A stretch of 64,000 nt of DNA from Steromphala cineraria. Lineage: Eukaryota > Mollusca > Gastropoda > Trochida > Trochidae. The translations under genes and the position numbers were made by a program. The stretch is from contig OU744730.1 in assembly GCA_916613615.1 (NCBI GenBank), forward strand, positions 22,012,406 to 22,076,405, written 5' to 3'. This document shows positions 12,085 through 23,215 of this stretch, piece by piece. Each line of letters starts with the position of its first letter. Within the stretch, counting starts at the first letter, position 1. Under the pieces are notes generated by a model. The model saw nothing but the letters and a program-made list of their open reading frames with translations, was not told the DNA's origin and made no database searches.

Positions 12085-12711
12085 AAAATTTCATTCATCA
12101 TAACAATGGTTTATTGAACCAACATTGAAAGACATGTTCTGGAATAAAATAATGACCTTGAATAACAAGCTGATAATAACGTTTGAAGGCATGGAATCTC
12201 AAATTCATAGTGTTCCTAGTCAACTGGCCCAAGAGCCACGGTATTAGCTGCCAGTTACCTTGATATAAAGGTACATCAATCTGTCAGATCTAAGACATTA
12301 ACTTTCTGTAAAAACCTTAAACACTACTGCTAATTGCTTCAACTAAGTTTGCATATATATTGATACACTATCTCAAACTCAGATTAAAAGCTAATGACAT
12401 AGGTATTCATACTATGCATAAGAATGATAAATTTTTTGATAGTTTTAAATAACATTTACGAAAATCTTCCCCAAAATAGGCTATGTAAGAAAATATAGGA
12501 TTTCACTTTAGAAGTCTTGTTTTTCTTAAATAACTTGTTAAAATTAAATTATTTAAATCATCATAAGAGACCAAGTACTTTTCAATTGTTGTATTATTTA
12601 AATATAAGCCATGCCGGTATAATTTTATTGTAAACATGTACAAACCAAAGAACACAGTGAATTTGCAACATAAAATATGATGAGATTGTATATATCAACC
12701 TTTTGATGCTG
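12085..12711 (-). other. Probable 3' UTR of the BCL11-like gene with poly(A) signals
   Basis: On the minus strand AATAAA signals occur at 12629-12624 and 12115-12110, which would give 3' UTRs of roughly 100 or 620 bases. A T-rich stretch follows the second signal at about 12060-12090. Confidence 0.4.
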
Positions 12712-13100
12712 TCATGATTTGGAAGTAAAAGATTCTTTATCAACCTGCCCCTGCTCTTCTGTTTGTGAGGAAGAAAAGTTCTGATCTGAAACTGTCTTTT
12801 GATTGGCTAATAACATTAGAGGCACATTTCCTTGAAGCTGATTGGCTGGATCCAACTGGGCACTCCTCCTCAAGCCGTCTGCTTCCTCTCCTTCTAAAAG
12901 ATGCCAGATTGTCTCAGCATTACTGCTGGTCTTGACGTGTTCATTGAGATGAAGTTGCAGTAGAGCTTTCTTCTGAAACTTTTTGTTGCACATTTGGCAC
13001 TCAAACATCTTGCCACTGTGATGTCTCTTCTGGTGAATCTTTAAAGTGCTGTTCTGCGCTGTTGCATATTCACAATATGTGCATTTGAAGGGCTTCTCAC
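12712..13100 (-). CDS. BCL11-like gene, exon 6: last two fingers and stop
   Basis: The acceptor TTCTCCAG ends at 13101. The exon encodes [15 protein letters not shown] with H521/H525, then [13 protein letters not shown] with H549/H553. A 74-residue Gln/Ser-rich tail ends in FTSKS and TGA. The upstream in-frame ATG at 13128 is intronic. Confidence 0.9.
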
Positions 13101-16100
13101 CTGGAGAAATAATAAATGGGGTATTCAAGTGACACAGAGTATCTCTCTTAAAATTTTATTTGGCTTTGATAAGCTACAAAATATTGAATATGCTGATTGA
13201 AGTTCATATCTCATCACTGGACTTGCAAATATATCCATTTATGCATAATATCTCTAAAAGGTTGATTTTATGGAAAAATCAAGAAAACACCTCAAAACAC
13301 ATTTAATATTCGAAATTATGCATCCAAATAATCTATCTATTAGTTACAATACCTAATAAACACTATCGAATTGAAAATATCTTCCTGTCAGCTTATGACA
13401 AGGTTTCAAAATTCTTTTGGCAAATTTGAGCGCACCACTCGAGCCACATTGTCCGGTTTTCGATCAAAATCTCGACTGTGAATGGCCAATTTTCGCTCTA
13501 ATGTACTGATTGAACTTTAATTTGTTATTTTCAGTAACAGTTAGTTGTTCATCAATTTCGAAATTCTACATACCTATGTAATCCTATCAACATACTCTGT
13601 GTCTCTTTAATAATGAATAGTTCTTGTATAGCACAAAAAATCTCCATAATTGGACTCAGTCCGCTTTCAATATAACAAAAAGGAATAAATTAAATGAAAA
13701 CAAGATGAGAACATTATTGAGGGAGTCCCACTCTGCAACTTATCAAAGTATTAACCTAAGTTCCTCATTGATAAGCTTCCCTTTAAACATTCATCAGCTT
13801 TTAATACATCTGAAACTTTTGCTATTTCAGGACTTGGTAAATGATATATTTGATAAAATGAACAGGATTAATTCATATGACTTCATGTCTGAAAGGACAA
13901 GAAAACTCACCAGGAAAATGTGCATAGCTTGTGATTGACAGCAAGTGTCATGCTTGGGAGGAGGGTGGGTTTAGTAGATTGCATACATATCATAATTAAG
14001 ACATTACACAACAGAATACAAGCTGTCATGAATACTCAGATGGTGGTGGCGCTACTTGACAAAAAGTTCAAATACCACCATCATAGTTCATAAACTTCCA
14101 TTTCTTAGTTTTACAGCCATTTTAATTTCTACAAGTCTATGTGTAGGCCAACTATCTCCATAACCAAACATTGGGCATCCTGAGATAAGGTCACTATGGA
14201 AAAAAGCCTTCATTTGAAGCAAACAATATAATTTCCTAAGGGGTGTAAGCACAACTACGTACCAGTGTGTATGCGGATATGCACCTTGAGATGACTGCGT
14301 TCCACGGTGGAGTAATCACACTGTTCACACTTGAAGGGCTTCACTCCTGCAATCAAAAGGTCATCAGTTTTTAAATGTCTCTGTAAGGATAGCAGAGCTG
14401 CATCTTAGACCAAGTTCATGCTGAAAAAGATACAGTTTAAAGCATGAATATGATGAAATGATGAGTCAACAAGTCATCAGTTTTTAAGTGTCTCTAAAAT
14501 GATAAATGCAGTTGAAAATAGTATAGACAGCAACGATGAATGTCGAACGTTTTTGACACAGACGCGTGTGATGCTATCAAGGGAAGACAACAAGAATCTG
14601 TATAGCATGTCCCAATGATAATAAAGAAGTTATCTTCTGTGTGTTTGTCTCAATTATTGCTACTACAGATACTGAAAACCCTAATGAGAACAGTTGATTA
14701 TGATTCTTGCATCAAACAGGAAAATTAGAATTTTCAAAAGTATGCCTTTCGATCAATCAACCACAATCAAAGGACTCTAAACTGAAACGAGGGATGAATC
14801 CAGACAGCTCACCTGTATGTTTGCTCATGTGTTTCTTGAGGTGTATTCGCTGGTTGAAGGCCTGCTGACACTGGTCACACTTGAAAGGTTTTGACGTCGG
14901 GTATCGTCTCTTCTTCCCGCCACTCTTGTCTGCGGAGTCGCTGTCCATACCAAGCTCGTCCTCCATCTGGTCGCTGTCAATATCAATCATCAATCTCTCG
15001 TCATCGCCGTCACCTTCACGTGATCCTTCTTCTGATGCATCGAGGGAATGCGAGTCTCCATCTTGTTCCTTCATCCTCAGTATCTTAGCTATGTTTTGTC
15101 TTGAGCCTACCATATACGGACTGGTGTTGGACGAGATGGTCATGATGTTGGAAGTTCCGACCGAGAAGGTCGCTTGTTGAGGCAGACTGTACAAAACTGG
15201 AGTAGGATGTCCGACTTGAGATTGACTTGTCTGGCTGTCTGATTTAGGTGGGTAGGCATAAGACACGGGAATTGAAAATGTCATTCCAGGTTTCATGAAT
15301 ACAGGTTTGTCAGGTTTGAGATTTTCAGCTTGATCAGGGTTGTCAGTTTCATCTGATCTTCCCTGCCTCACCTCAAGTGTTCCCCATGAATTACCTCCCT
15401 TCTTAGGAGAGGCCATCTCGCTTCTTTGACCGTGAGGTCTGAAATCGATGTAGATTGCATCATTGCTTGTTGCGTCTTCCTGTTCATCTTCTTCCTGGTT
15501 CTCTTTCTCCTCCTCTTCCATCTCCTCCTCCTCCTGATCCTCACCCCCCTTCCTCTCCTCCTCCTCCCCCTCCCCCTCATAATTACCCCCTTCACAACTC
15601 ATGTGTTTCTCCATGTGAAGCTTCCGCTTCTTCGGTACGATGGCACTACAGCATTTCTTGGGTCGTTCATGGGTTCCAGGTATGATGGTCACACAGCACT
15701 CTTTGCTATTACAGCAGATAGTTGTTCCACCTGCCGCAGCCAGCTCCGCACATGATTTTGACAGATTGGTTTTGACCGTTCCATCCTTTTGGTTTATCTC
15801 CACTGTTGTTCTGCCCATTCCTGTTTCTTCCGTCTCTGTTGGGCTTTCTTCCTGAATAGTCTGGACTTCAGGAGCTGAAGGGTTGGGTTGTTTGGGGAAT
15901 GAGTCTCGCTGAAAGAAGATCTTGAGATTGTGGGAGAGCTGTACATGGTGCAGGAGACCTCTCGCCGTCACGAAGTCTTGGGAACACGAGAAACAAGACA
16001 GCACAGTCTCGTTGGGGCCTACAAGGTAGAAACTTGGCTTAAGTAGACAGAATTACATAGACATTTTTTTAAGATGACAGAGACAAATTTTAAGTTTTGA

Positions 16101-17857
16101 TATAAGCAAAATTTCACCCATTATCCCTTTCCATTCATAGTACAGTAGAACACGGATATAGCGAACTCGAATATAACGAACAATCGGATATAGTGAACAA
16201 ATTTTCAAGTCCCGTCCCTTTATTATATCATTAAAATTATATGTGTATAGCGAACACCGGATATAGCGAACTAAATTCTTTAGTCCCTTGGGGTTCGTTA
16301 TATCCGTGTTCTACTGTATATGAATGCCAGTGCCTGCATGAGGTTGCAAAATCTCTTTTATCTCCTTAAACTGTTTAACAAAGGCTGGGTTAAATTATTG
16401 TCATAAATATTTTCAAAAACTCAGATTCTCACCTATCTGAGTTATCTCCCATGATTCAAACGGTGATACAGGTGAATCTTCATGAGCACGAGTCGGACCT
16501 GAGTATACAAATCAAGTAAAATATTAATAATTTTTTTACCAATTATACAATTGGACTCTCTAGATAAACAATATAAACAACGGAGAGTGATATTGCCATT
16601 GGCTTTGAAACTAATCAGTATTTTTAAAGTAGATACTAAATAATATGCATTGATTTGTCACAATTATTAATTAATTATCTCATAACTACGGTACTTTGAG
16701 AGGCATTTTAGAAGAGAATTAATTAGAAGAGGATTATATGGATGACAACTTCTTTATTCATGTTATTCATGGATTAAGCGGCAAAAGCCCTTTCTGAACA
16801 GGGATTCCTCTTCCTTATTATCTGATAGATATCAAACAATATTTTAGCATTTAATCATATTTGCTCTCAATTGTCTTTTATTGTGAACATGACTTCCTTT
16901 AGCACAACTTATCTTAATCATAATGATGCTAAGATTTAACAGAAGATAGCTTATCTCAAATCAATCCTTGAAAAGCTCAGTCGCTGACTTTTCCCTTAAA
17001 CTCTGGCCACTGACAGCAATGATTATAGTGTTCAATAGAATCAATACACTGACACCAGAATGTACTTTGCAGAGAAACTTACTGTTTTCAGCTTGTCTTG
17101 CAGTGCTGGCATCTTGACAGTCTATCTTCTTGTGGTCTATGAAGTTGGTGATGTCTTTGAGAGGGTACTCCTTGCCACATCCCCCACACGTCAGGTAGTC
17201 TATCAGCAAACCTGACCACAGCCAAGTCAAAAGTTAATTGGACAACAATTCCAAATTTAAACAATTATTTTTTATAATAATTTAGTTATTTAATTAGACT
17301 TAAATGAGAGTGTTCATTTCACAAACAGTATAATGTATCAAAACTTCATTTTTATATTTCTATCAATTTTTTTAATGGGATATACTTTGCATGTAGGCCT
17401 ACAAATTTATTAAATTAGTTCCTGAATAATTTGATGTTGATACTTTATATCATTGTATGTTGAGTAAAAAATACAATAAATCATATTGTACATTCCATGT
17501 TACAAGTTTATTTTCACATGTTCTACTTATCAATGTCACATATGGTCGATACTTTCCTAGATACTAAGTATTCATTTGAATAACAGTGTATCTTTCGTGT
17601 TAAACAAGGCTTTCTAATTATATTTATATATTTAACTTCTCTTAACTGTTGCAAAGTATTTCAGCAATGACAAATGTGCACCATAACAAATCAACACAAA
17701 CACATAGAACGTCTTTGCATTACCCTATCAGATTCTCCCCAGGTGCAATTATCCCAAGGACATTCGTGATTCAGACTAAACGTATCGTGAATCACTTTCA
17801 CATTTCAAAAAGTTTGTGTCCAATAAAAGACAAATTAAAAGTCTCACCTGCTGTCAT
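12712..17857 (-). CDS. BCL11-like C2HC/C2H2 zinc-finger protein, complete spliced gene
   Basis: Coding exons in gene order are 17857-17848, 17211-17083, 16498-16433, 16018-14813, 14346-14263 and 13100-12712, giving 627 residues. Every intron is phase 1 with GT-AG ends. Residues 12-35 form a C2HC knuckle (C12, C15, H30, C35) with the same spacing as the BCL11A/B N-terminal finger that mediates self-association. Residues 77-98 form a C2H2 finger (C77, C80, H93, H98) followed by HNLKIFF, like BCL11 finger 1. A linker with an acidic run (about 210-250) leads to four C2H2 fingers starting at C449, C477, C505 and C533. A nuclear DNA-binding regulator is inferred. The C-terminal fingers are not the BCL11 triplet pattern and finger 3 resembles CTCF-type fingers, so orthology to BCL11 is uncertain and no symbol is given. 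Confidence 0.85.
13124..13610 (-). mobile_element. MITE-B copy 1, inside the last intron of the BCL11-like gene
   Basis: The right end is TACTCTGTGTCTCTTTAA and the left end TTCAAGTGACACAGAGTA, forming inverted termini around GACACAGAGTA with TTAA (TTCA on one side) at the flanks. It is about 487 bp and aligns in inverse orientation with 27331-27828, including the CCGGACAATGT/ACATTGTCCGG and GCTGACAGGAAGATAT segments. It ends only 23 bases from the 3' splice site of exon 6. Confidence 0.85.
13611..14262 (-). other. Rest of intron 5 of the BCL11-like gene
   Basis: This is AT-rich intron sequence between MITE-B and exon 5. The 104-codon open frame on the plus strand at 13624 has low-complexity composition and no recognisable domain. 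Confidence 0.6.
14263..14346 (-). CDS. BCL11-like gene, exon 5: one C2H2 finger
   Basis: This 84-base exon is exactly one 28-residue finger: [16 protein letters not shown] then [11 protein letters not shown]. It lies between TTGCAG and GTACGT and has phase 1 at both ends. Confidence 0.9.
14347..14812 (-). other. Intron 4 of the BCL11-like gene
   Basis: The intron is 466 bases, GTGAGC to TTGCAG. A short duplication, ATCAGTTTTTAARTGTCTCT, occurs at about 14363 and 14475. Nothing else was seen. Confidence 0.7.
14813..16018 (-). CDS. BCL11-like gene, exon 4: finger 1, acidic linker, finger 2
   Basis: The acceptor is CTTGTAG (16021-16019) and the donor is GTGAGC at 14812. It opens with [16 protein letters not shown] (finger 1), then a Ser/Thr-rich linker and a Glu-dominated run encoded around 15390-15510. 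It closes with [14 protein letters not shown] and HMSKHTG (finger 2, split Gly). Open frames on the plus strand at 14881-15855 are shadows of this exon's biased codons. Confidence 0.85.
16141..16318. mobile_element. Tc1/mariner-pogo-like MITE in intron 3
   Basis: The inverted ends CAGTAGAACACGGATATAG and TATATCCGTGTTCTACTG lie at 16143 and 16316 and are flanked by TA on both sides. Internal GATATAGCGAAC motifs repeat. The CAGTAGAAC start and TA target duplication are those of pogo/Tigger-type elements. The element is about 174 bp without coding capacity. Confidence 0.85.
16433..16498 (-). CDS. BCL11-like gene, exon 3: linker
   Basis: This 66-base exon between ACTCAG and GTGAGA encodes [15 protein letters not shown] then SWEITQI. 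It has no domain and is supported by both splice sites and by exact phase-1 continuity. Confidence 0.75.
16499..17082 (-). other. Intron 2 of the BCL11-like gene
   Basis: It contains a relative of the 2855-2965 dispersed repeat at 16690-16770. No coding sequence was recognised. Confidence 0.65.
17083..17211 (-). CDS. BCL11-like gene, exon 2: C2HC knuckle
   Basis: The acceptor is TGGTCAG at 17214-17212 and the donor is GTAAGT at 17082. The exon encodes [17 protein letters not shown] and continues to HKKIDC, a C-x2-C-x14-H-x4-C knuckle that is nearly superposable on BCL11A LTCGQC...HKRKQC. Confidence 0.85.
17212..17847 (-). other. Intron 1 of the BCL11-like gene
   Basis: This is a 636-base AT-rich intron from GTGAGA to TGGTCAG. 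The open frame on the plus strand at 17649-17870 overlaps exon 1 antisense and is judged a shadow. Confidence 0.65.
17848..17857 (-). CDS. BCL11-like gene, coding exon 1 (ATG, 10 bases)
   Basis: The sequence ATGACAGCAG is followed by donor GTGAGA. It supplies Met-Thr-Ala and the first base of a Gly codon. Joined to 17211 it reads [15 protein letters not shown] in frame, so this start is preferred to the in-intron ATG at 17230. Confidence 0.75.
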
Positions 17858-18200
17858 TTCGGTCGGTTGAAGCAGACAATTAAACAACAATGTGGTAATC
17901 TAAACACCAACATTGACACTATTGCGTTTGAAACTGCGTCAAGTATAAATTGATGTTTTACACACTGCCCGAAGTTTGTCTTCAGGGATGTGTGCAAAAA
18001 TCCGTGATAACAGCGCCACGAAGTGTGACAATAACAGCGATTAAAACCGTAAATAATGACAATTTATTTCACGATAGCTTACGTCTTTAATGAAAGCTTT
18101 ACTCTGCTAGCATTTGGAAACATTATTATCAGGATGCGGAATCATTGATAAAGTTGGAACGTGAAACTTCCAAGTTTCCCATACCGGAAGTAATTTATAA
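17858..18200 (-). promoter_or_regulatory. 5' UTR and presumed promoter of the BCL11-like gene
   Basis: CpG density is higher here than in the flanks (17920-18055). An ETS-type site CCGGAAGT lies at 18184-18191, with a second CCGGAA at 18202. There is no clear TATA box at a fixed distance. The transcription start is not determined. Confidence 0.4.
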
Positions 18201-18640
18201 AATCCGGAAAACCCAACTTGCAACTTTATGCTGTTGCATTCAGGATATAATACCGTTCTTTTATGTCTGTATTAGATCAGTCATATTTCTCATGATATGT
18301 AATAGTATAATACTTTATTATACAAACAAATAAACTTAAGGGTTTCCAAATGATTGAATTCTATCGCCTTTTGATATTTCGTACAAGTTTTCAGTAAAAG
18401 AGCCTATTTTTTATTTAACGAAAGCGGAATTATTTGCAAAAATCATTTTTAACAAAACAAATCATGTAAATATATGAAATGAATATATTTTTATCTATTC
18501 TACATTTGAAACGAACGACGTTTTTCTAATACATACACATTAAAGTAATGTATAATGTAATCAGATATCACTTTATTTTACTGGCAAATATAAATAGTGT
18601 TAATTTAAATTTTACCCCAACTTTCATAAGCACCTACTAA

Positions 18641-19798
18641 CGTGGGGTTGTAGTCAAAAGGGCCGAGAACTGCTTAGTCAAAAAGGACGAAGGAAAAAGT
18701 CAAAAGGGCCGAGGTGAAGTCAAAAGGGCCGAGCCATTTAGTCAAATGGGCCGTGTTCAAAGTCATAAGGGCCGAACCCAAAAAATTGCAACAAATAACA
18801 TAGCAAAAATTTAGATTCCATCTTTTATTAATTGTTTTCTTAACGAATGAGGAATTGCAATAGATGATTGATTGTATGTTTTCTTAACTAATTACGTATT
18901 GTAGAGTCACCTCAATGATTACATAACACAATTCAGTTTTAAAAAGTTTACATCTCTCACTCCTACACCAAATATACGCCCAATAGAATTCCAAAATATC
19001 ATTGGGATCAAGATTGAATGGGTTTGTATGGGTGTGCGCTTGTGTGTGTAAGGGAATTGTATGTATGTGTATGTATGTTCTTGTATGTTTTTACAAAGAT
19101 TTTTAAAGTTATATTGTGTCTCGTAGGCCACATGGCCGGACGCTGTTTTAAAAATGTGATTTATACCCAATGGTATTTTAATGTATATTTCAGCGTGTGA
19201 CACTTAAATAAAATATTTTTCTTCTTCTTCTTCTTCTTTAATCACACGTATCTTCCAATTTACGTCTTCATGTATAAAATGTAAATGTACTTGTTTTGAC
19301 TGCCTTTATGTATCAAATAATTTCTGTTTATACACATATTCATGTTTCAACAAAAAATTCATAGTCGTACATTTACACCATGATTATTCTGCTATGCACA
19401 TCTCATTCCAAAGGTTACAGAAAGTTAAATTCCACCAATTTTGTTTCCTCTTAAACTTGCTATTTCTGTTAGTTGAACTATTTTGGTTTTTGTCAATTTC
19501 TGTTGTCATCACATTGAGAGAAAGATACTTACTTAGTTATGAAAACATAAATGCAATCATTTAAAAAACATAGCACAAGCCAAGGATTAATTTTGGAATT
19601 GATTGGAATCACTTGACTGAGTAAACTTATTACAACTATCAAATGTAGGTTGATGAATATGAATATAAATAATTATTTCGGCCCTTTTTCCTCGGCCTTT
19701 ATGACTATTTACTTCGGCCCTTTTGACTTTTTCACTCGGCCCTTTTGACTTTTTTATAGGCCTTTTCATCCTTCGGCCCATTTGACCAGATCCCACGT
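18641..19798. mobile_element. Inverted-repeat element with terminal GTCAAAAGGGCCGA arrays
   Basis: The left end starts ACGTGGGGTTGTAGTCAAAA and the right end, read inward, starts ACGTGGGATCTGGTCAAATG. Behind each end lie about five to six imperfect units of AGTCAAAAGGGCCGAG spaced about 20-25 bases, pointing in opposite directions at the two ends. The 0.9 kb middle is AT-rich and has no coding frame of note. It includes a (CTT)n run at 19219-19239 after AATAAAATA, which looks like the 3' tail of a retroposon. The superfamily was not recognised. Confidence 0.75.
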
Positions 19799-20658
19799 GT
19801 ACAAGTTCATATCTTATCTATAATGAATAACCAAAGTAAATCTCATTAAATCTCACGGGGTAAAACTTATGGTATAAAATAAGGCACACCTTACTTTAAA
19901 TACTGTTAACAAAATGCAAGTATAAGTAGTTATTTGTAATCAATCGAAATATAACACAATCGATAAATGTTTAACTTTGGATAAAAAGAACAGCATCGAT
20001 GACCGTCAAATGTCCTGAGAGAAAAATCACTCAAAAGGAAAGTATATAACTATGAATATTTACGATAAAAACACACAATAATTCTGGATACAAATCGTCT
20101 TTTCATTACTTGCAACCATTTCGTTTGAGCAACCTGCCATTTGAGTCGAATTCAATAGGCCAATGCCTCGTTCGTTTGCAGATCCTAAATTTGCATTACT
20201 CCAACTCGGATTTTATAACCGGGATTAATATTTCACTTCCGGTCAATAAAAACACGCCTGTGATTGCGTGTGCCATTTAAAAAGAAGAAAATCAAATAAC
20301 CTTACTGATAAAGGTAACCTTTTGACAAATCTTGAATATATTGTAGGCGTATGATAGACAGAGTTTGTGTCCTTAAAGTTAATGTTATATGTGATTCATA
20401 ACCGTTTTCACAGGCCATTTGTTGACAAACAAAATAGACAAATTCTGCCGCGTTGTCGATTGCTAATGTCGATTGTCATTGATTCATTGAGTCTTTATCA
20501 TCAGTTATGTGGTAAATCTACTACCTCCTGGGTTCCACTAACTCTTGGTAGTCCGGTCAAATTTTAATTAGTACCTCCGAATACCTCGACAAGAAGGCAA
20601 ATAGTAGCCCATGAAATAAAATTTCTCCACATACCCAACAACTTTGTATATCGTCCTT
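19799..20658. other. Intergenic block with promoter-like motifs
   Basis: No gene was recognised. Around 20110-20280 there is a CCAAT box (GGCCAATG, about 20159) and an ETS core CACTTCCGG (about 20235). No exon was identified beside them. Confidence 0.35.
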
Positions 20659-22156
20659 TTAAACGGCCAGTTCGAGCAGGTATTTTTTGTTCCACAAATA
20701 TTCGGGAGGGAATTCCCTTTTGCACACGACACGTCAAATTTTATATATTCGATTGGTTTTCAATTTTTTATGTTAATAACTATGTCAAGTTTGGTAATTA
20801 GTTCTAATCCGCCCTTCAAAACAAAAAAATAGCGAATATAATCAAAGCAACTGACAAGCACTTCGAGCGGTTTATTTTTTGTGGAAACGAAATTCAGGAC
20901 TTTCCTGTTAACTAATATATACGATTTTTACATGATTAATTCACACTTAATTTCAAATATGTTCATGAGGTTATCATTTCAGTTGTTCATGATTTAACAA
21001 TTTGACAAAGAATAAAGTGTATCGCCCAAAAAAAAGAAAAACACCGGGAAATGAAGCCAATCATCGGAGCTACGAGCGTGAAATGCATTACTGGCATTTC
21101 CTGCCACAAAACATTGTCTTTACTGATAACTTTTATTATGAATCACGTGTAAACATGTCCCTCTTCTATCAATCAATTATATTTTCTTGATTAACTCAAT
21201 GATTTAGCATGATACAGTACATTTGTTTTCTGGAAATGCTAACAATTCAAAATGGCGGAGGAAAGCCGATCGAACTCGAAGCCTTGATCATGGCGGCCAC
21301 TAGGATTATTGTCATCTGATTGTTTGGTCGGTGTTATAGTTACTTGAATGTTTATATTGTAGGAGATTTGTTAATAATGTTTGCATAAGAAAATATCACA
21401 GACAGACAGATTGTTTATTGAAATCTACATATGACACCTAAAATGGCTAGGCTCAATCAATATGACACTTAGAAGAAGTTGATTCGCATTGGCTTTCGAA
21501 TTTTAAAAACATTCGTCAGCGCTGCCGCTCTCCCAATTATACACAGTACGTTTTGCACTTTTCCGAACATAAAAACTTCATGTGAATTAAGTGACTAAGA
21601 AATATTTCTGAAGATAAAAATGTTTTACTATGAGTGAGGTTGTGCAAACTGCGAAGTCGAGGGCGACCGCGAAAGTTCGACGGAAATTCGCATGCGAGTA
21701 GACAAGAGAGAAATGTCAAGCGGATTTATTTGAGAGAAATTGCCCCAAAATTAAATAACCTGAAATCTAAAATAAATTTACGGATTTTAACTGGATAAAC
21801 ATTCTAAATATTTGCTTTACAATCATGAGTTGACATGTCACTGCAAGAGGCAACTGATTTTACTGTTCTTCACACAACAAATATTCTTCTAAGGATGATA
21901 TGACCCTTTTACACATATAACCATGTAAATTCCATGATATTAACGTAGTGACTGTTTTTAAAAAGCGAAGGGCCATTGTCGAATTTTGATGGGCACTGAA
22001 AACATAGGTCCCACCCCTGCACACTACATTGCATTTTGGGAAGGGACATTTCTCGTTCTATTTATAGACTGCTAAACAAATGACGCGTTGTGTCTAAAAA
22101 TAAGTTCGTTAGCAGTTTAAGCTAATCGGTGAAAACCTGCTCGAACTGGCCGTTTA
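20659..22156. mobile_element. TTAA-flanked element, outer member (MITE-C like)
   Basis: Perfect inverted ends TTTAAACGGCCAGTTCGAGC at 20658-20681 and 22135-22158 (24 bp in all) are flanked by TTAA. The subterminal GGTATTTTTTG and TTCGGGAGG segments resemble the element at 28544, so the two are diverged relatives. It encloses another relative at 20850-21290. No transposase frame was found. Confidence 0.75.
20850..21290 (+). mobile_element. MITE-C copy nested within the outer element
   Basis: The sequence from CTTCGAGCGG, TATTTTTTGTGGAAACGAAA and TTCAGGA to AAAATGGCGGAGGAAAGCCG aligns along its length with 28550-28820 joined to 30113-30260. Termini are degraded (CTTCGAGCGG versus CGAACTCGAAG) and no clear target duplication remains. 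Confidence 0.7.
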
Positions 22157-22869
22157 AATGTTTAAAGTGTTTGTAGCAGGACATTGAGGTAGATTTATCA
22201 CTGATTTAGTGATCTTTTATTACCAGTGGAGGGTAAAAAAATGTTTCATTTATGAAAGTTACTTATGACCATCCGACTATTCTGTGCATCATTTTTGATT
22301 TTGATTTCACATTAAATCATATTCTTTGAGTCTGTCAGTCTGTAGACAATCATGCTGACATGGGCCTTGCTTTGCTGTTGCGCTATATCTGAGATAGTAA
22401 TGTTGAGCACTACATCGTCTAGTCAGTCTGATGTTACAAAGAGCTATGATTGATTTATGACCTGAATTAAATTTTGTTCTTGATGTAACTAAATAATATA
22501 TAAGTTTTAATGGGGAAATAAAAGGTTCATTGTTCTGGTTTAACAAACTTATCATGTACGTTTCTTTGCATCATATTCATTGACTCATAAAATTCATTTT
22601 TATGGGTCCTTTCCAAATTTTATGAGTACTTACTGCAGGATTCTGGGTGTAAATTTATCACTGTATGGAGAGTTAATTGTTTAAAAAAAAGAGGCAAATC
22701 GCATGACATGATCTTTTGGCAAATCAGAGTTAAAATTTTGTCAAAAATTGTCTCTGATTACTGATGATTTAACCTTGCTATTATGAAGGGGGCTCTGTTT
22801 TAGGTACTCGCAAACATACTTCTTAGATTTCTTGATCACTTATTACTATCCTTGTAGCATTCTGTCATT

Positions 22870-22989
22870 CCCTGGGCTCAGAAGCTCATTTTCTTGTTGA
22901 AATTTTATGGAGAAGGTGGCGAGAAAATGATTTGATTGGCTACATCCCAAGTTGGGCCGCTCAAGCGAATCTAGCTCCTGAGCCCAGGG
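22870..22989. repeat. Foldback repeat of 120 bp
   Basis: CCCTGGGCTCAGAAGCT at the left and AGCTCCTGAGCCCAGGG at the right are inverted copies with one mismatch. Between them CTCATTTTCTTG is echoed by GAGAAAATGA. Confidence 0.75.
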
Positions 22990-23084
22990 TACAGATTAGT
23001 GGAGTTAGCGTAACATTCTTTCCTTGAGACAGGATGATCCTTGTGGACACAAGCACGGTGTTGAAGTGATCAGCTATCCTGTCT

Positions 23085-23215
23085 TGTGTCTTTGGGTTAG
23101 GCACTTCATCCACAATCCACCCAGCTACATGGTTGCTCTTGACGTTTGGTAACTGCTATGAAAGTACAATTCCTTCAGGGTAAAAAATGTGAATAGCCCC
23201 TTGAGCATGCTATTG
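23085..23215 (+). repeat. Degraded SINE fragment
   Basis: GGCACTTCATCCACA, CCACCCAGCTACATGG, a GTGAAAG-like stretch and TTGAGCATG occur in the same order as in the body of the SINE at 45612-45895. The tRNA-like head is not recognisable. Confidence 0.5.

Noticed and set aside
15368..15595. Arg/Lys-rich minus-strand open frame
   Set aside because: It is a frameshifted reading of the Glu-run of exon 4 and has no start context or domain.
14881..15855. Four plus-strand open frames of 65-109 codons
   Set aside because: They are antisense or out-of-frame shadows of the acidic, codon-biased exon 4 of the zinc-finger gene. Their Leu/Pro runs mirror GAG/GAA codons.
17083..17230. Start of the zinc-finger protein at the ATG at 17230
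   Set aside because: That ATG is upstream of the acceptor TGGTCAG at 17212. A spliced start at 17857 gives an exact phase-1 join and a better match to the BCL11 N-terminus.
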